Of a stretch of 64,000 nt of DNA, positions 43,799 to 52,440 are shown piece after piece. How positions within the stretch are numbered: the stretch's first letter is position 1; each line of letters starts with the position of its first letter. The stretch comes from Prevotella sp902465605 (GTDB lineage: Bacteria > Bacteroidota > Bacteroidia > Bacteroidales > Bacteroidaceae): positions 1 through 64,000 of the forward strand of contig CABQNT010000009.1 in NCBI GenBank assembly GCA_902465605.1, in the 5' to 3' direction. The translations under genes were made by a program, and so were the position numbers. The notes under the pieces are model-generated. The model was given only the letters and a program-made list of their open reading frames with translations, was not told the origin of the DNA and ran no database searches.

Positions 43799-43824
43799 TT
43801 GTTCACATAAATTTATTATCTTTG
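43799..43824 (+). promoter_or_regulatory. Promoter of the dxs operon
   Basis: TTG at 43799-43801 and TATCTTTG at 43817-43824 fit the -33/-7 pattern, with a spacer somewhat short at 15 bp. The implied transcript start near 43831 is downstream of an in-frame ATG at 43826, so the dxs start must be the ATG at 43850. Confidence 0.65.
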
Positions 43825-43849
43825 CATGGTTATAGAAGAGAGCTTATTG

Positions 43850-45751
43850 ATGGACAAGACTAATTTAAGGCTTTTAACCCAAATAAATTACCCCGAAGAC
43901 TTACGAAAACTCAGCGTTGAAGAGTTGCCAGAGGTGTGTCGTGAACTTCGCGAAGACATCATTCAAGAGGTCTCCGTAAACCCCGGACACTTCGCGTCGT
44001 CGCTGGGAGCCATTGAGATTACCGTGGCGCTACATTATGTGTTTGACACGCCGAGCGACAAACTTGTATGGGATGTGGGTCACCAAGCCTATGGACACAA
44101 GATACTCACCGGGCGCCGGGAGCTGTTTTCCACCAACCGGAAGCTGCATGGACTGCGCCCATTTCCCACGCCTTTGGAGAGCCAGTACGACACTTTTACC
44201 TGTGGACATGCCTCCAATTCCATCTCGGCGGCATTGGGTATGGCCGTCGCAGCCAAGAAAAGTGGCGAGAATGACAAGAAGATTGTAGCCATTATCGGCG
44301 ATGGTGCCATGAGTGGTGGATTGGCGTTCGAGGGACTGAACAATGTTTCGTCGACTCCGAACGACCTTCTCATCATCCTCAACGACAACGACATGAGCAT
44401 CGATCACGCGGTGGGTGGCATGGAAAAATATCTCTTAACCCTCGATACGAATGCCACTTATAACAAGCTAAGGTTCAAGGCTTCGCAATGGCTCCATCAA
44501 CGTGGCTACCTTAGTGAGAACAGAAAGAAAGGCATCCTGAGGCTCAACAACGCCATCAAGTCGGCCATCAGCCGCCAACAGAACATCTTCGAGGGCATGA
44601 ATATTCGGTACTTCGGACCTTTTGATGGACACGACGTGACTGAAATTGTGCGCATCTTGCGACAGCTGAAGGACATGAAAGGCCCCAAACTGCTGCATCT
44701 GCACACCACCAAAGGCAAGGGATACAAGCCTGCCGAGCAGTCACAAACCGAATGGCATGCACCAGGTAGATTCAACGCCGAGACGGGTGAGCGCATCATT
44801 AAAGACTGTTCTGAAGAGCCACCGCGTTACCAAGACGTTTTTGGTGACACGCTGGTAGAGCTTGCTTTGCAGAACCCAAAGATTGTAGGTGTTACCCCTG
44901 CCATGCCAACCGGTTGCTCGATGAACAAGCTGATGAAAGCCATGCCCGACCGAGCGTTTGACGTTGGCATTGCCGAAGGACACGCGGTGACCTTTTCCGG
45001 CGGCATGGCAAAAGAAGGTTTGCAACCATTTTGCAACATATACAGCTCGTTTGCGCAACGCGCTTACGACAATATCATCCACGACTTGGCCATCCTCAAC
45101 CTGCCCGTGGTACTGTGTTTGGACCGTGCAGGACTTGTTGGTGAGGACGGACCCACGCACCATGGCGTGTTCGACCTAGCGGCTTTGCGCCCCATCCCCA
45201 ACCTGACCATCGCCGCACCGATGGACGAAAAGGAACTGAGACGATTGATGTACACGGCTCAACTGCCCGACAAGGGCATGTTTGTCATCCGTTATCCGCG
45301 CGGCAGAGGGGTGAACAAGGATTGGAAATGCCCCCTGGAAGAAATCAAAGTGGGCACGGGTCGCAAGTTGAAAGACGGTGACAAGGTGGCCATCCTCACA
45401 GTGGGCCCCATTGGAAATGATGCACAGAAGGCCATTCAAGCATTGCCTCAGCAGGACAAGGTGGCCCATTACGACATGCGGTTCATCAAACCTTTGGACG
45501 ATCAGCTGTTGGATGAGATTGGGAAAAAGTTCAAGAAGGTCATCACAATTGAAGACGGCGTGCGCAACGGAGGGTTCGGTTCGGCCGTTTTGGAGTGGTT
45601 CAATGACCATGGATATGCCCCAAGCGTGCAGCGAATGGGATTGCCCGACGAGTTTGTGACGCATGGTTCAGTGGACGAACTGATGAGAATCGTAGGACTG
45701 GACGCATCCCACATCAAGCAAAACATCGAAGCCATGCTGGCTTCAAACTAA
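43850..45751 (+). CDS. dxs: 1-Deoxy-D-xylulose-5-phosphate synthase
   Basis: 633-aa thiamine-diphosphate enzyme that joins pyruvate and glyceraldehyde 3-phosphate in the first step of the MEP isoprenoid pathway. The ATG at 43850 is chosen because the promoter -7 box lies across the earlier ATG, and AGAAGAGAG precedes it as a ribosome site. Motifs are HQAYGHKILTGR, the ThDP-binding GDGAMSGGLAFEGLNN with IILNDNDMSID, PFDGHD, GLVGEDGPTHHGVFD and the C-terminal EDGVRNGGFGS. Length is normal. It heads a run with trkA, trkH and manA. Confidence 0.97.
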   Translation: MDKTNLRLLTQINYPEDLRKLSVEELPEVCRELREDIIQEVSVNPGHFASSLGAIEITVALHYVFDTPSDKLVWDVGHQAYGHKILTGRRELFSTNRKLHGLRPFPTPLESQYDTFTCGHASNSISAALGMAVAAKKSGENDKKIVAIIGDGAMSGGLAFEGLNNVSSTPNDLLIILNDNDMSIDHAVGGMEKYLLTLDTNATYNKLRFKASQWLHQRGYLSENRKKGILRLNNAIKSAISRQQNIFEGMNIRYFGPFDGHDVTEIVRILRQLKDMKGPKLLHLHTTKGKGYKPAEQSQTEWHAPGRFNAETGERIIKDCSEEPPRYQDVFGDTLVELALQNPKIVGVTPAMPTGCSMNKLMKAMPDRAFDVGIAEGHAVTFSGGMAKEGLQPFCNIYSSFAQRAYDNIIHDLAILNLPVVLCLDRAGLVGEDGPTHHGVFDLAALRPIPNLTIAAPMDEKELRRLMYTAQLPDKGMFVIRYPRGRGVNKDWKCPLEEIKVGTGRKLKDGDKVAILTVGPIGNDAQKAIQALPQQDKVAHYDMRFIKPLDDQLLDEIGKKFKKVITIEDGVRNGGFGSAVLEWFNDHGYAPSVQRMGLPDEFVTHGSVDELMRIVGLDASHIKQNIEAMLASN

Positions 45752-45799
45752 GTCTGAAAAACTTGAAACAACAAAGGATTTTCGAAAAATCACATAGAC

Positions 45800-47143
45800 A
45801 TGAAGATTATTATCTGTGGCGCTTACGGCATCGGCACACATCTGGCCAAGATGCTTTCACGCAACCATGAAGACATTACGCTGATTGATGAGGACGACGA
45901 ACGGCTGGCTCAGATAGGAACCGACTTTGACCTACTGACCGCACAAGCCTCGCCCAGCAGCATTAAGGCATTACGCGAAGCGGGCGCTGAACATGCGGAT
46001 TTGTTCATTGCCGTAACGCCTGAAGAAAGTCTGAACATCACTTCGTGCGTTCTGGCCAAAGCCTTAGGAGCCAAGAAGACCGTTGCCAAAATCAGCAACA
46101 GCGAATACACAGCCCCCGAATTACAGGATTTCTTTACCGGATTGGGAGTCAGTTCGCTGATTTACCCAGAGAAGTTGGCCGCCGTAGACATCATCAACGG
46201 ACTCAAAATGTCGTGGGTTCGTCAGCGATGGGATGTCCACAATGGCGCATTAGTGATGTTGGCCATTAAGCTAAGGGAAACCTGTGAGATACTCAACAAC
46301 CCGCTGAAGAACCTCTGTGGACCTGATGATCCGTATCATGTGGTGGCCATCAAGCGTTTGAATGAAACCATCATCCCCGGTGGTAACGACGAATTGAAGC
46401 TCTACGACTTGGCTTACTTCATGACAACTACGCAATATATCCCCTACATCCGCAAGATAGTGGGCAAAGAACTGTACGTAGACGTGAAGAATGTGATGAT
46501 TATGGGCGGCGGTGCAACGGCCGTCAGAGCCATCAATACCATGCCCGATTATCTGGATACTAAACTCATTGAAATCAACGAGGAGCGATGTGAAGAGCTG
46601 AATAACCTGTTGGACGATGACAAAGCCCTAATCATCAACGGCGACGGTCGTGACACCCAGCTGCTGCAAGAGGAAGGCATTAAGAACACACAAGCCTTCG
46701 TTGCCCTGACCAACAATGCCGAAACCAACATCCTGGCCTGCCTAACGGCCAAGCGATTGGGTGTGAGAAAGACCGTTGCCATGGTGGAGAACGTTGACTA
46801 TGTGAGCATGGCAGAGAGCCTGGACATCGGCACTATCATCAATAAAAAGGCCATTGCAGCCAGTCACATCTACCAAATCATGCTCGATGCTAAAGTCATG
46901 AACATGCGATTCATCATGACTGCGAATGCCGATGTGGCCGAGTTTGTGGCGCAAGAAGGCTCGCGCGTCACCAAAAAGCCTGTGAAAGATTTAGGTTTAC
47001 CCAAAGAGGCAACCATCGGAGGACTGGTCAGAGGAGATGAAGGAATGCTCGTTTCGGGACATACACAGATACAGGCTGGCGACATTGTCATGGTGTTCTG
47101 CCACAACATCAACCTCAAGACGATAGAAAGACTCTTCATCTAG
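45800..47143 (+). CDS. trkA: Trk potassium uptake system, regulatory subunit TrkA
   Basis: 447-aa cytoplasmic gating subunit with two RCK repeats. The first Rossmann motif is GAYGIGTHLAKML (residues 6-18), with the acidic nucleotide-binding end LIDEDDERL. The second starts MIMGGGATAVRAI at about residue 235. Each is followed by an RCK_C domain, the last ending KDLGLPKEATIGGLVRG. It binds NAD(H) or ATP and controls the TrkH channel. It starts 48 bp after dxs and is 20 bp before trkH. Confidence 0.95.
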   Translation: MKIIICGAYGIGTHLAKMLSRNHEDITLIDEDDERLAQIGTDFDLLTAQASPSSIKALREAGAEHADLFIAVTPEESLNITSCVLAKALGAKKTVAKISNSEYTAPELQDFFTGLGVSSLIYPEKLAAVDIINGLKMSWVRQRWDVHNGALVMLAIKLRETCEILNNPLKNLCGPDDPYHVVAIKRLNETIIPGGNDELKLYDLAYFMTTTQYIPYIRKIVGKELYVDVKNVMIMGGGATAVRAINTMPDYLDTKLIEINEERCEELNNLLDDDKALIINGDGRDTQLLQEEGIKNTQAFVALTNNAETNILACLTAKRLGVRKTVAMVENVDYVSMAESLDIGTIINKKAIAASHIYQIMLDAKVMNMRFIMTANADVAEFVAQEGSRVTKKPVKDLGLPKEATIGGLVRGDEGMLVSGHTQIQAGDIVMVFCHNINLKTIERLFI

Positions 47144-47163
47144 CAAAGTCAAAACAGCAAGCA

Positions 47164-48621
47164 ATGATCAACATCAGGACCATATATAAAGTGATAGGCT
47201 CCCTACTTTTCATCGAAGCCTTCATTCTTTTCGCCTGTTTCGGAATGGCTCTTTTCTACGGTGAAGATGACGCCATGGCTTTTCTTCTGTCGGTATTTAT
47301 CAGCCTCTTCACAGCCTTTATCCTGAGATACCTGGGCCGTAACTCCAACAACACCTTGTCCAGGCGCGACGCTTACCTGGTGGTAACGCTCTCATGGATA
47401 GTCTTCAGCTTCTTCGGCACTTTCCCCTTCACCCTCAGTGGCTACATTCACGGCTTCACGGATGCCTACTTTGAAACGATGTCGGGATTCACCACCACCG
47501 GCGCCACCATCATAGATGACGTAGAAGTGTTTCCCCACGCCCTACTCTTTTGGCGCTCACTGACCCAATGGATTGGCGGCTTGGGCATCGTATTCTTCAC
47601 CGTTGCCCTGCTTCCCTCCATGGTAGGAGGCTCTGTTCAGGTGTTTGCAGCCGAAGCAACCGGCCCCATTAAGTCGAAATTACACCCAAGGCTTTCCACC
47701 AGTGCCAAGTGGATTCTCACCGTGTACCTCGTGCTGACCATCGCTTGCATAGGCTGTTTCATACTTTATGGCATGAACTGGTTCGACGCAGTGAACTATT
47801 CAATGACCTCAACAGCCACGGGAGGCTTCTCCACACACAACAACAGCACCGAGTTTTTCCACTCTCCAGCGCTGGAATACATCTGCACTCTCTTTTGTTT
47901 TCTATCGGGGGTGAACTTCACCTTGCTGTACACAACAGTGGTAAAACGGCGCTTCAAAGCATTATTCAAAAGCTCTGAGTTCAAGTTCTACCTAAGTATT
48001 GTCATCCTCTTCAGCTTGTTCATCATGCTCGAATTGATGATTAATCGGGGCTACGATTTAGAACCAGCATTCCGTTCGGGCATCTTCCAAGTCGTTTCGT
48101 TTATCACTACCACCGGTCTGTTCAACGATGATGCCGGCCAATGGCCACACGTCACCTGGGTGATTCTGGCCACCTGCATGTTCATCGGAGCCTGTTCTGG
48201 CTCGACGAGTGGTGGCTTCAAGTGCATCCGGGTGGTGATGTTGCTCAAAACTATCCGCAATGAATTCAAACAAATACTGCACCCCAATGCCGTACTGCCC
48301 TTGAAGGTCAACGACACCAACATACCTTACCAGAAGCGAGGAACCCTTCTAGCCTTCCTCACCATGTACCTCATCTTGTGCCTGTTGGCCTCGTTCGTAC
48401 TGATGATGGCCCACATCGACAGCACCAACTCCATCACCATCATCCTCAGCTGCATCGGCAATGTGGGGCCAACGCTGGGACTTGAAATCGGACCGACGAT
48501 GAGTTGGAACATGTTGCCCGGCTTTGTTAAGTGGGTATGTGCACTGCTCATGCTCATTGGGCGTTTGGAAATATTCAGCGTGTTGGTCATCCTATCACCG
48601 GCGTTCTGGAAAGATAATTAA
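47164..48621 (+). CDS. trkH: Trk potassium uptake channel TrkH
   Basis: 485-aa inner-membrane potassium transporter with about ten hydrophobic segments arranged as four pore-helix repeats. Filter-type motifs are visible in MSGFTTTGATII, MTSTATGGFST, ITTTGLFNDD and SCIGNVGPTLG. KCIRVVMLLKTIRNEF is typical of the linker near the last pore repeat. It works with TrkA directly upstream. The chain length matches E. coli TrkH (483 aa). Confidence 0.95.
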   Translation: MINIRTIYKVIGSLLFIEAFILFACFGMALFYGEDDAMAFLLSVFISLFTAFILRYLGRNSNNTLSRRDAYLVVTLSWIVFSFFGTFPFTLSGYIHGFTDAYFETMSGFTTTGATIIDDVEVFPHALLFWRSLTQWIGGLGIVFFTVALLPSMVGGSVQVFAAEATGPIKSKLHPRLSTSAKWILTVYLVLTIACIGCFILYGMNWFDAVNYSMTSTATGGFSTHNNSTEFFHSPALEYICTLFCFLSGVNFTLLYTTVVKRRFKALFKSSEFKFYLSIVILFSLFIMLELMINRGYDLEPAFRSGIFQVVSFITTTGLFNDDAGQWPHVTWVILATCMFIGACSGSTSGGFKCIRVVMLLKTIRNEFKQILHPNAVLPLKVNDTNIPYQKRGTLLAFLTMYLILCLLASFVLMMAHIDSTNSITIILSCIGNVGPTLGLEIGPTMSWNMLPGFVKWVCALLMLIGRLEIFSVLVILSPAFWKDN

Positions 48622-48661
48622 ACAAGAAGACAACAAATCAGTCAATATAAAATAAAAAAAT

Positions 48662-49624
48662 ATGAAACCACTCAAGTTTAAACCCCTGCTCAAACAAACC
48701 ATTTGGGGGGGCGACAAAATCATTCCATTCAAAAAACTCGACGAACAACTGGAAAACGTTGGCGAGAGTTGGGAAATATCAGGCGTAAAAGACAACGAGA
48801 CCCTCGTCAGTGAAGGCGAATATGAGGGCCGCGCCTTGAACGACGTTGTGCGCGAATTGAAAGGCAAACTCATTGGAGAAGCCAACTATGAGCGCTTTGG
48901 TGACGAGTTTCCCCTGCTCATCAAGTTCATTGATGCCCGACAAGATCTTTCCATCCAGGTACATCCCACGGACGAGATTGCCAAGAAACAAGGGAAGAGT
49001 CGTGGCAAAACAGAGATGTGGTACATCATGGACAGCGACAAAGACGCACACCTGCGGAGCGGACTGAAGAAAGAAATCACGCCCGAAGAGTACAAGCAAA
49101 TGGTGGAGAACGATACTATTCTCGATGCTATTGCCGACTACTCGGTGAAAGAAGGCGACTGCTTCTTCCTGCCGGCCGGCCGCATTCACAGCATTGGCAC
49201 GGGATGCTTCCTGGCCGAGATTCAGCAAACATCCGACGTAACCTACCGCATCTACGACTTCAAACGCAAGGACAAGGATGGCAACTATCGCGAACTGCAC
49301 ACCGAACTGGCCGCCGAATGCATCAACTATAACGTGGAAAAAGACTACCGCACCGATTATACGTCGACCAAGAACCAAGGTGTGAGCCTCGTTCACTGTC
49401 CCTACTTCAACACGGCCGTGTACGACCTTGACGAGCCGATGACGTTAGATTACAGCGAATTGGACAGCTTTGTCATCCTCATTGGCGTGAAGGGTGAGGG
49501 CAAAATCACGGACAACGAGGGGAACGAAACCTCACTCTGCGCCGGCGAAACCATCTTGATTCCCGCAACAACCCGGGAGTTAAAGGTAGAAGGAACCGTG
49601 AAGTTCCTCGAAACCTACGTTTAA
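48662..49624 (+). CDS. manA: Mannose-6-phosphate isomerase, class I
   Basis: 320-aa zinc enzyme that interconverts mannose 6-phosphate and fructose 6-phosphate, feeding GDP-mannose for glycans or mannose use. Its start, MKPLKFKPLLKQTIWGGDKI, and the zinc-site QVHPTDEIAKKQG, KTEMWYIMD and PAGRIHSIGTG place it in the short PMI class. It follows trkH by 40 bp and is closed by a strong hairpin, so it is probably the last gene of the dxs-trk operon. The metabolic link between these genes is unclear. Confidence 0.94.
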   Translation: MKPLKFKPLLKQTIWGGDKIIPFKKLDEQLENVGESWEISGVKDNETLVSEGEYEGRALNDVVRELKGKLIGEANYERFGDEFPLLIKFIDARQDLSIQVHPTDEIAKKQGKSRGKTEMWYIMDSDKDAHLRSGLKKEITPEEYKQMVENDTILDAIADYSVKEGDCFFLPAGRIHSIGTGCFLAEIQQTSDVTYRIYDFKRKDKDGNYRELHTELAAECINYNVEKDYRTDYTSTKNQGVSLVHCPYFNTAVYDLDEPMTLDYSELDSFVILIGVKGEGKITDNEGNETSLCAGETILIPATTRELKVEGTVKFLETYV

Positions 49625-49653
49625 AAAAGAGTAGCAAAGAAACCCACAATCAG

Positions 49654-49696
49654 GAAAGGTCTGCACCATGGACACACGTCATGGTGCAGACCTTTC
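49654..49696 (+). terminator. Hairpin terminator after manA
   Basis: A perfect 17-bp stem (GAAAGGTCTGCACCATG at 49654-49670, its complement at 49680-49696) with a 9-nt loop lies 30 bp after the manA stop. The T tract that follows is short (TTG), so termination strength is uncertain. Confidence 0.75.
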
Positions 49697-49744
49697 TTGT
49701 AATGGTTAACCGATTGGATGACAAGGAGATATAGATATCATTCC

Positions 49745-49832
49745 AATAGCATTGAGTTTGGCTCTCAAAGTCAATGCTATTAATGACCAAACTCAAAGAC
49801 ATTGGAACGCAAACTCAATGACATTGAAACCC
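49745..49832 (+). repeat. 22-bp-period intergenic array
   Basis: Four exact 22-bp units at 49745, 49767, 49789 and 49811. Cores are AGCATTGAGTTTGG, AGTCAATGCTATT, ACTCAAAGACATTGG and ACTCAATGACATTG. It lies between the manA terminator and the converging small membrane protein gene, so it is outside both transcripts. Confidence 0.85.
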
Positions 49833-49861
49833 ATGCGCAATACCCCGCTCGTGACATTGCA

Positions 49862-50098
49862 TCAATGCAGGTATGCTGCAATGGTGTCAAAGCCCTTGAA
49901 AACGCCAATAGACTTTAATAAAAGGATGCCCAGCACCAGCACGACGCCAAAGTACAGCGTGTTGAAAAAGGCGTTCTTGGCATCCTTCTCCCGCACATTC
50001 TCCCTCATCACCTTCACATAATTGTATATGCCTGGCACCACGATGACCAGCAACAAGCAAATTCCCAATACGGCAAAAATCAAATCTAACATCATCAA
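49862..50098 (-). CDS. Small membrane protein downstream of the ATPase/DUF4435 pair
   Basis: 78 aa, not recognised. Two hydrophobic segments at about residues 5-25 and 48-65 (TLYFGVVLVLGILLLKSIGV) flank a basic and acidic loop, VKVMRENVREKDAKN. It starts 29 bp after the DUF4435 stop on the same strand with no promoter box between, so it should be co-transcribed with that pair. It might be a third component or an unrelated passenger. Confidence 0.6.
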   Translation of the reverse strand: MMMLDLIFAVLGICLLLVIVVPGIYNYVKVMRENVREKDAKNAFFNTLYFGVVLVLGILLLKSIGVFKGFDTIAAYLH

Positions 50099-50127
50099 AT
50101 GGTTTTAAATATTTATCTAGGCACAGG

Positions 50128-51162
50128 CTACTCTCGGTCTGTGTCGTTAGTTGTATGGTTTTGTTTTGTCATTTCCAAATATCGTTGAAGATCGGCCTGT
50201 ATGCGCGCCACCGGCTCAGATTGCTTGTAGCGAGTGTTCTTTTTGAGCATCGACGGAATGGCTTCGATGCTGTTGCGGTAACAGGACAGTTCGTTACGCT
50301 GCTGGGTGCCGTGAACACTTTGCTGAGAAATCTCAACTTCTCGCTCACGAATAAGCTGCATACAAACCTTGTTGAGCATGGGCACCACTACCTTATCGAA
50401 GAGATGATGGCCCTGTATATATAAATAGGTGGTATCGGGGGTTACGCCAAGTCGCTTGATGTCCTCCTTTACTTGCAGATAGTTTTCCTTGTTGTTTGGA
50501 TATTTTTGTTGCAGTTGGTTGATGCGCTTGCCCACCTTTCTGCGCACTTTGGCCACTATGTCCTCGGCCTTCGCCATGGTAAAGTGTCCCGGTTCGATGA
50601 CGCGCAGGAAATCCATGATGGTGAACTCGCCATAATTGGGCGTTCGATAAAACCAGATGCTCCATACGAAAAGCGGGAAGATGGCTAACGAATAGTCGCG
50701 CAGGTAAGCCTCCATGTCAAAGATGTGGTGGTCGTTGAGCGTAACCATGACACTGGTTTCGTACAACGATGGCGCATAGCATTGCAGGTTTTCAATGGCG
50801 TAAGCGTAGGTATGGAAGACGTAAGGATTGGTCATCACCTGTCTCGATGTCTCGGTGGCACCCTGCATGAGATAGTCGTAATCGGCGTCCACGCAAGCAA
50901 TCATGTCACGTCCCACCTTGTCCACCAGCAGGTTCATCAGCACCGCTTTTTTGCCTCTATCAAGACGTTTCATGCGAGAGGGCAACATCACCTGGAAATA
51001 CCGGGTCTCGTCTTCGAAGTCGCTCAAGACAGAGCGCCAGAAAAATATGTCGTCATAACTCTCCACATAGGCTGCGATGCGGCGTCTGGCGTTTTGCGAC
51101 TTCATCTTATTAGCCGCCTCGAAATAGCGTGAGGAGAGGTTGTCTTTTAGTTTTTTGCCCAT
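50128..51162 (-). CDS. DUF4435 protein with Toprim-like residues (AriB-like)
   Basis: 344 aa. The DUF4435 pattern includes conserved acidic residues expected for a Toprim nuclease fold: Glu34 in AYVESYDDIFFW, Asp92 and Asp94 in IACVDADYDYL, and Glu124-Asn125 in YAIENLQCY. The C-terminal half is helical and rich in Lys, Gln and Arg. It lies 33 bp after an ABC-type ATPase gene. The same pairing, ATPase plus DUF4435, defines the PARIS anti-phage system (AriA/AriB), in which AriB acts as an effector nuclease. A defence role here is inference; a housekeeping role in Prevotella cannot be excluded. Confidence 0.8.
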   Translation of the reverse strand: MGKKLKDNLSSRYFEAANKMKSQNARRRIAAYVESYDDIFFWRSVLSDFEDETRYFQVMLPSRMKRLDRGKKAVLMNLLVDKVGRDMIACVDADYDYLMQGATETSRQVMTNPYVFHTYAYAIENLQCYAPSLYETSVMVTLNDHHIFDMEAYLRDYSLAIFPLFVWSIWFYRTPNYGEFTIMDFLRVIEPGHFTMAKAEDIVAKVRRKVGKRINQLQQKYPNNKENYLQVKEDIKRLGVTPDTTYLYIQGHHLFDKVVVPMLNKVCMQLIREREVEISQQSVHGTQQRNELSCYRNSIEAIPSMLKKNTRYKQSEPVARIQADLQRYLEMTKQNHTTNDTDRE

Positions 51163-51195
51163 GATTCATGTGTCTTTTTCACATCCAGACCTTTC

Positions 51196-52017
51196 CTATT
51201 TATGAACATCCGTTATGTCACTAACCTCGGTGACATGTCCCATCCACCCATTCATGATGACAGCTGGCGAATGCGTGGTGAGGATAATTTGAACATTGGG
51301 ATTGAGTTTCAGAATCAGGTCGATAAGTTGTTCCTGCCAATCAACGTGCAAACTCACCTCTGGTTCGTCCATGAGCAGCACGTAGGGCAGGCGATCTTCC
51401 ACCAGCACGGTGAGCAAGATGGCCAAGATTTGCTTCTCGCCACTTGACAATTGGTAGGGCAAGAGTTTCTCTCCCATCTGCATGAAACGTATCTCATTCT
51501 CGGTTCTAACGATGGTTTTGCCCGTTTCGGCAAACAGTTTGTCCACCATGTCTTGAAATTTCAACTTGTTGGCCGATACGCGTTGCGCCTCAACGGCTGC
51601 ATCTGCGTCCCCCTTCTGCAACACCTCGATGATGCGGTTGCCGATGTTTACCTGATAATCCAGATACTTGCGCTGCAACTGAAAGAGCTGCCAGTCTAGC
51701 TCAGTGGCCAGACTAATGTCGACCTTGGCGACCATCTCCGAACTCATCAACGGTCGGTCGAACGACCGGATGATATCATAACGGATGGCCGTAGCATCGG
51801 CCGGTGACACCGTGATGTGCACCCCTTTGGGCAAATGCGAGTTGAAGTCGCCACCTTCAGACAAGCCTTTGATCACTCGGTTCAAGATGGTGCTCTTGCC
51901 AACACCATTGACACCGCTCAGCACGTTAACCTGTCTGTCAAGATTCCAGGCCACATGCTTGCGACCACTCCACAACGAGTCTATCTCTACCCTTTCGATG
52001 TAATCAGCGTATTTCAT
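51196..52017 (-). CDS. ABC-type AAA ATPase (AriA-like, PF13304-type)
   Basis: 273-aa soluble ATPase. Walker A GVNGVGKST is at residues 35-43, the signature is LSSGEKQILAI, Walker B is YVLLMDEPEVSLH, and the H-loop is ILTTHSPAVI. All motifs are intact, so it is complete although shorter than OLD or typical AriA proteins because the helical insert is small. It is the first gene of a minus-strand unit with DUF4435 and a small membrane protein. Its own promoter is well formed. Confidence 0.85.
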   Translation of the reverse strand: MKYADYIERVEIDSLWSGRKHVAWNLDRQVNVLSGVNGVGKSTILNRVIKGLSEGGDFNSHLPKGVHITVSPADATAIRYDIIRSFDRPLMSSEMVAKVDISLATELDWQLFQLQRKYLDYQVNIGNRIIEVLQKGDADAAVEAQRVSANKLKFQDMVDKLFAETGKTIVRTENEIRFMQMGEKLLPYQLSSGEKQILAILLTVLVEDRLPYVLLMDEPEVSLHVDWQEQLIDLILKLNPNVQIILTTHSPAVIMNGWMGHVTEVSDITDVHK

Positions 52018-52096
52018 GAGCTTTGTGCGTTATGTACCTGAGGTTGGCATGAAACAATGTGAGCCAATCATGACGCATCAGGCACTGTTAGTTGGG

Positions 52097-52128
52097 CAAA
52101 TATAAGCATTTATCACCAATTCGGCAAA
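52097..52128 (-). promoter_or_regulatory. Promoter of the ATPase/DUF4435 unit
   Basis: On the minus strand, TTTG (52128-52125), a 20-bp spacer and TATATTTG (52104-52097) match the Bacteroidetes consensus fully. The leader to the ATPase ATG would be about 73 nt. Confidence 0.75.
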
Positions 52129-52210
52129 CACAATGACCTTTTAATGACATGTTTTTTAGATGTCTACCCATTGCACTTACCCAAGAAAGGACGGATCACG
52201 AAGGTGCAAA

Positions 52211-52264
52211 ATACCACAATCGTGGTAGACCAAATACCATTATCGTGCGATTGCATACCATCGT
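52211..52264 (+). promoter_or_regulatory. Three phased direct repeats upstream of and inside the cysK promoter
   Basis: ATACCACAATCGTG (52211-52224), ATACCATTATCGTG (52234-52247) and a shorter ATACCATCGT (52255-52264) occur 23 and 21 bp apart, about two helical turns. The first contains the inverted repeat TACCAC/GTGGTA (52212-52227). The third lies between the -33 and -7 boxes of cysK. This looks like a regulator's operator array, and the regulator is unknown. Confidence 0.55.
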
Positions 52265-52281
52265 TTTTTTGTGTATATTTG
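52251..52281 (+). promoter_or_regulatory. Promoter of cysK
   Basis: TTG at 52251-52253, a 20-bp spacer and TATATTTG at 52274-52281. It leaves an untranslated leader of about 150 nt before the cysK ATG in which I recognise no known riboswitch. Confidence 0.65.
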
Positions 52282-52440
52282 CCGTATCATTCATGGGGAG
52301 CTACGCCGCATGACAATATTTCCCCACCAATCGCTGCGAAAACGAAACGCTGAACGAGAACAAGCAAGCAGAAAAAGGACGGAAGAGCATGATGAGGCGA
52401 GCACCCAGAAACTATTTATTCATTAAAAACGAGATACAAT

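Noticed and set aside
52282..52440. Riboswitch in the cysK leader
   Set aside because: The 150-nt leader shows no S-box or other known conserved core that I could recognise.
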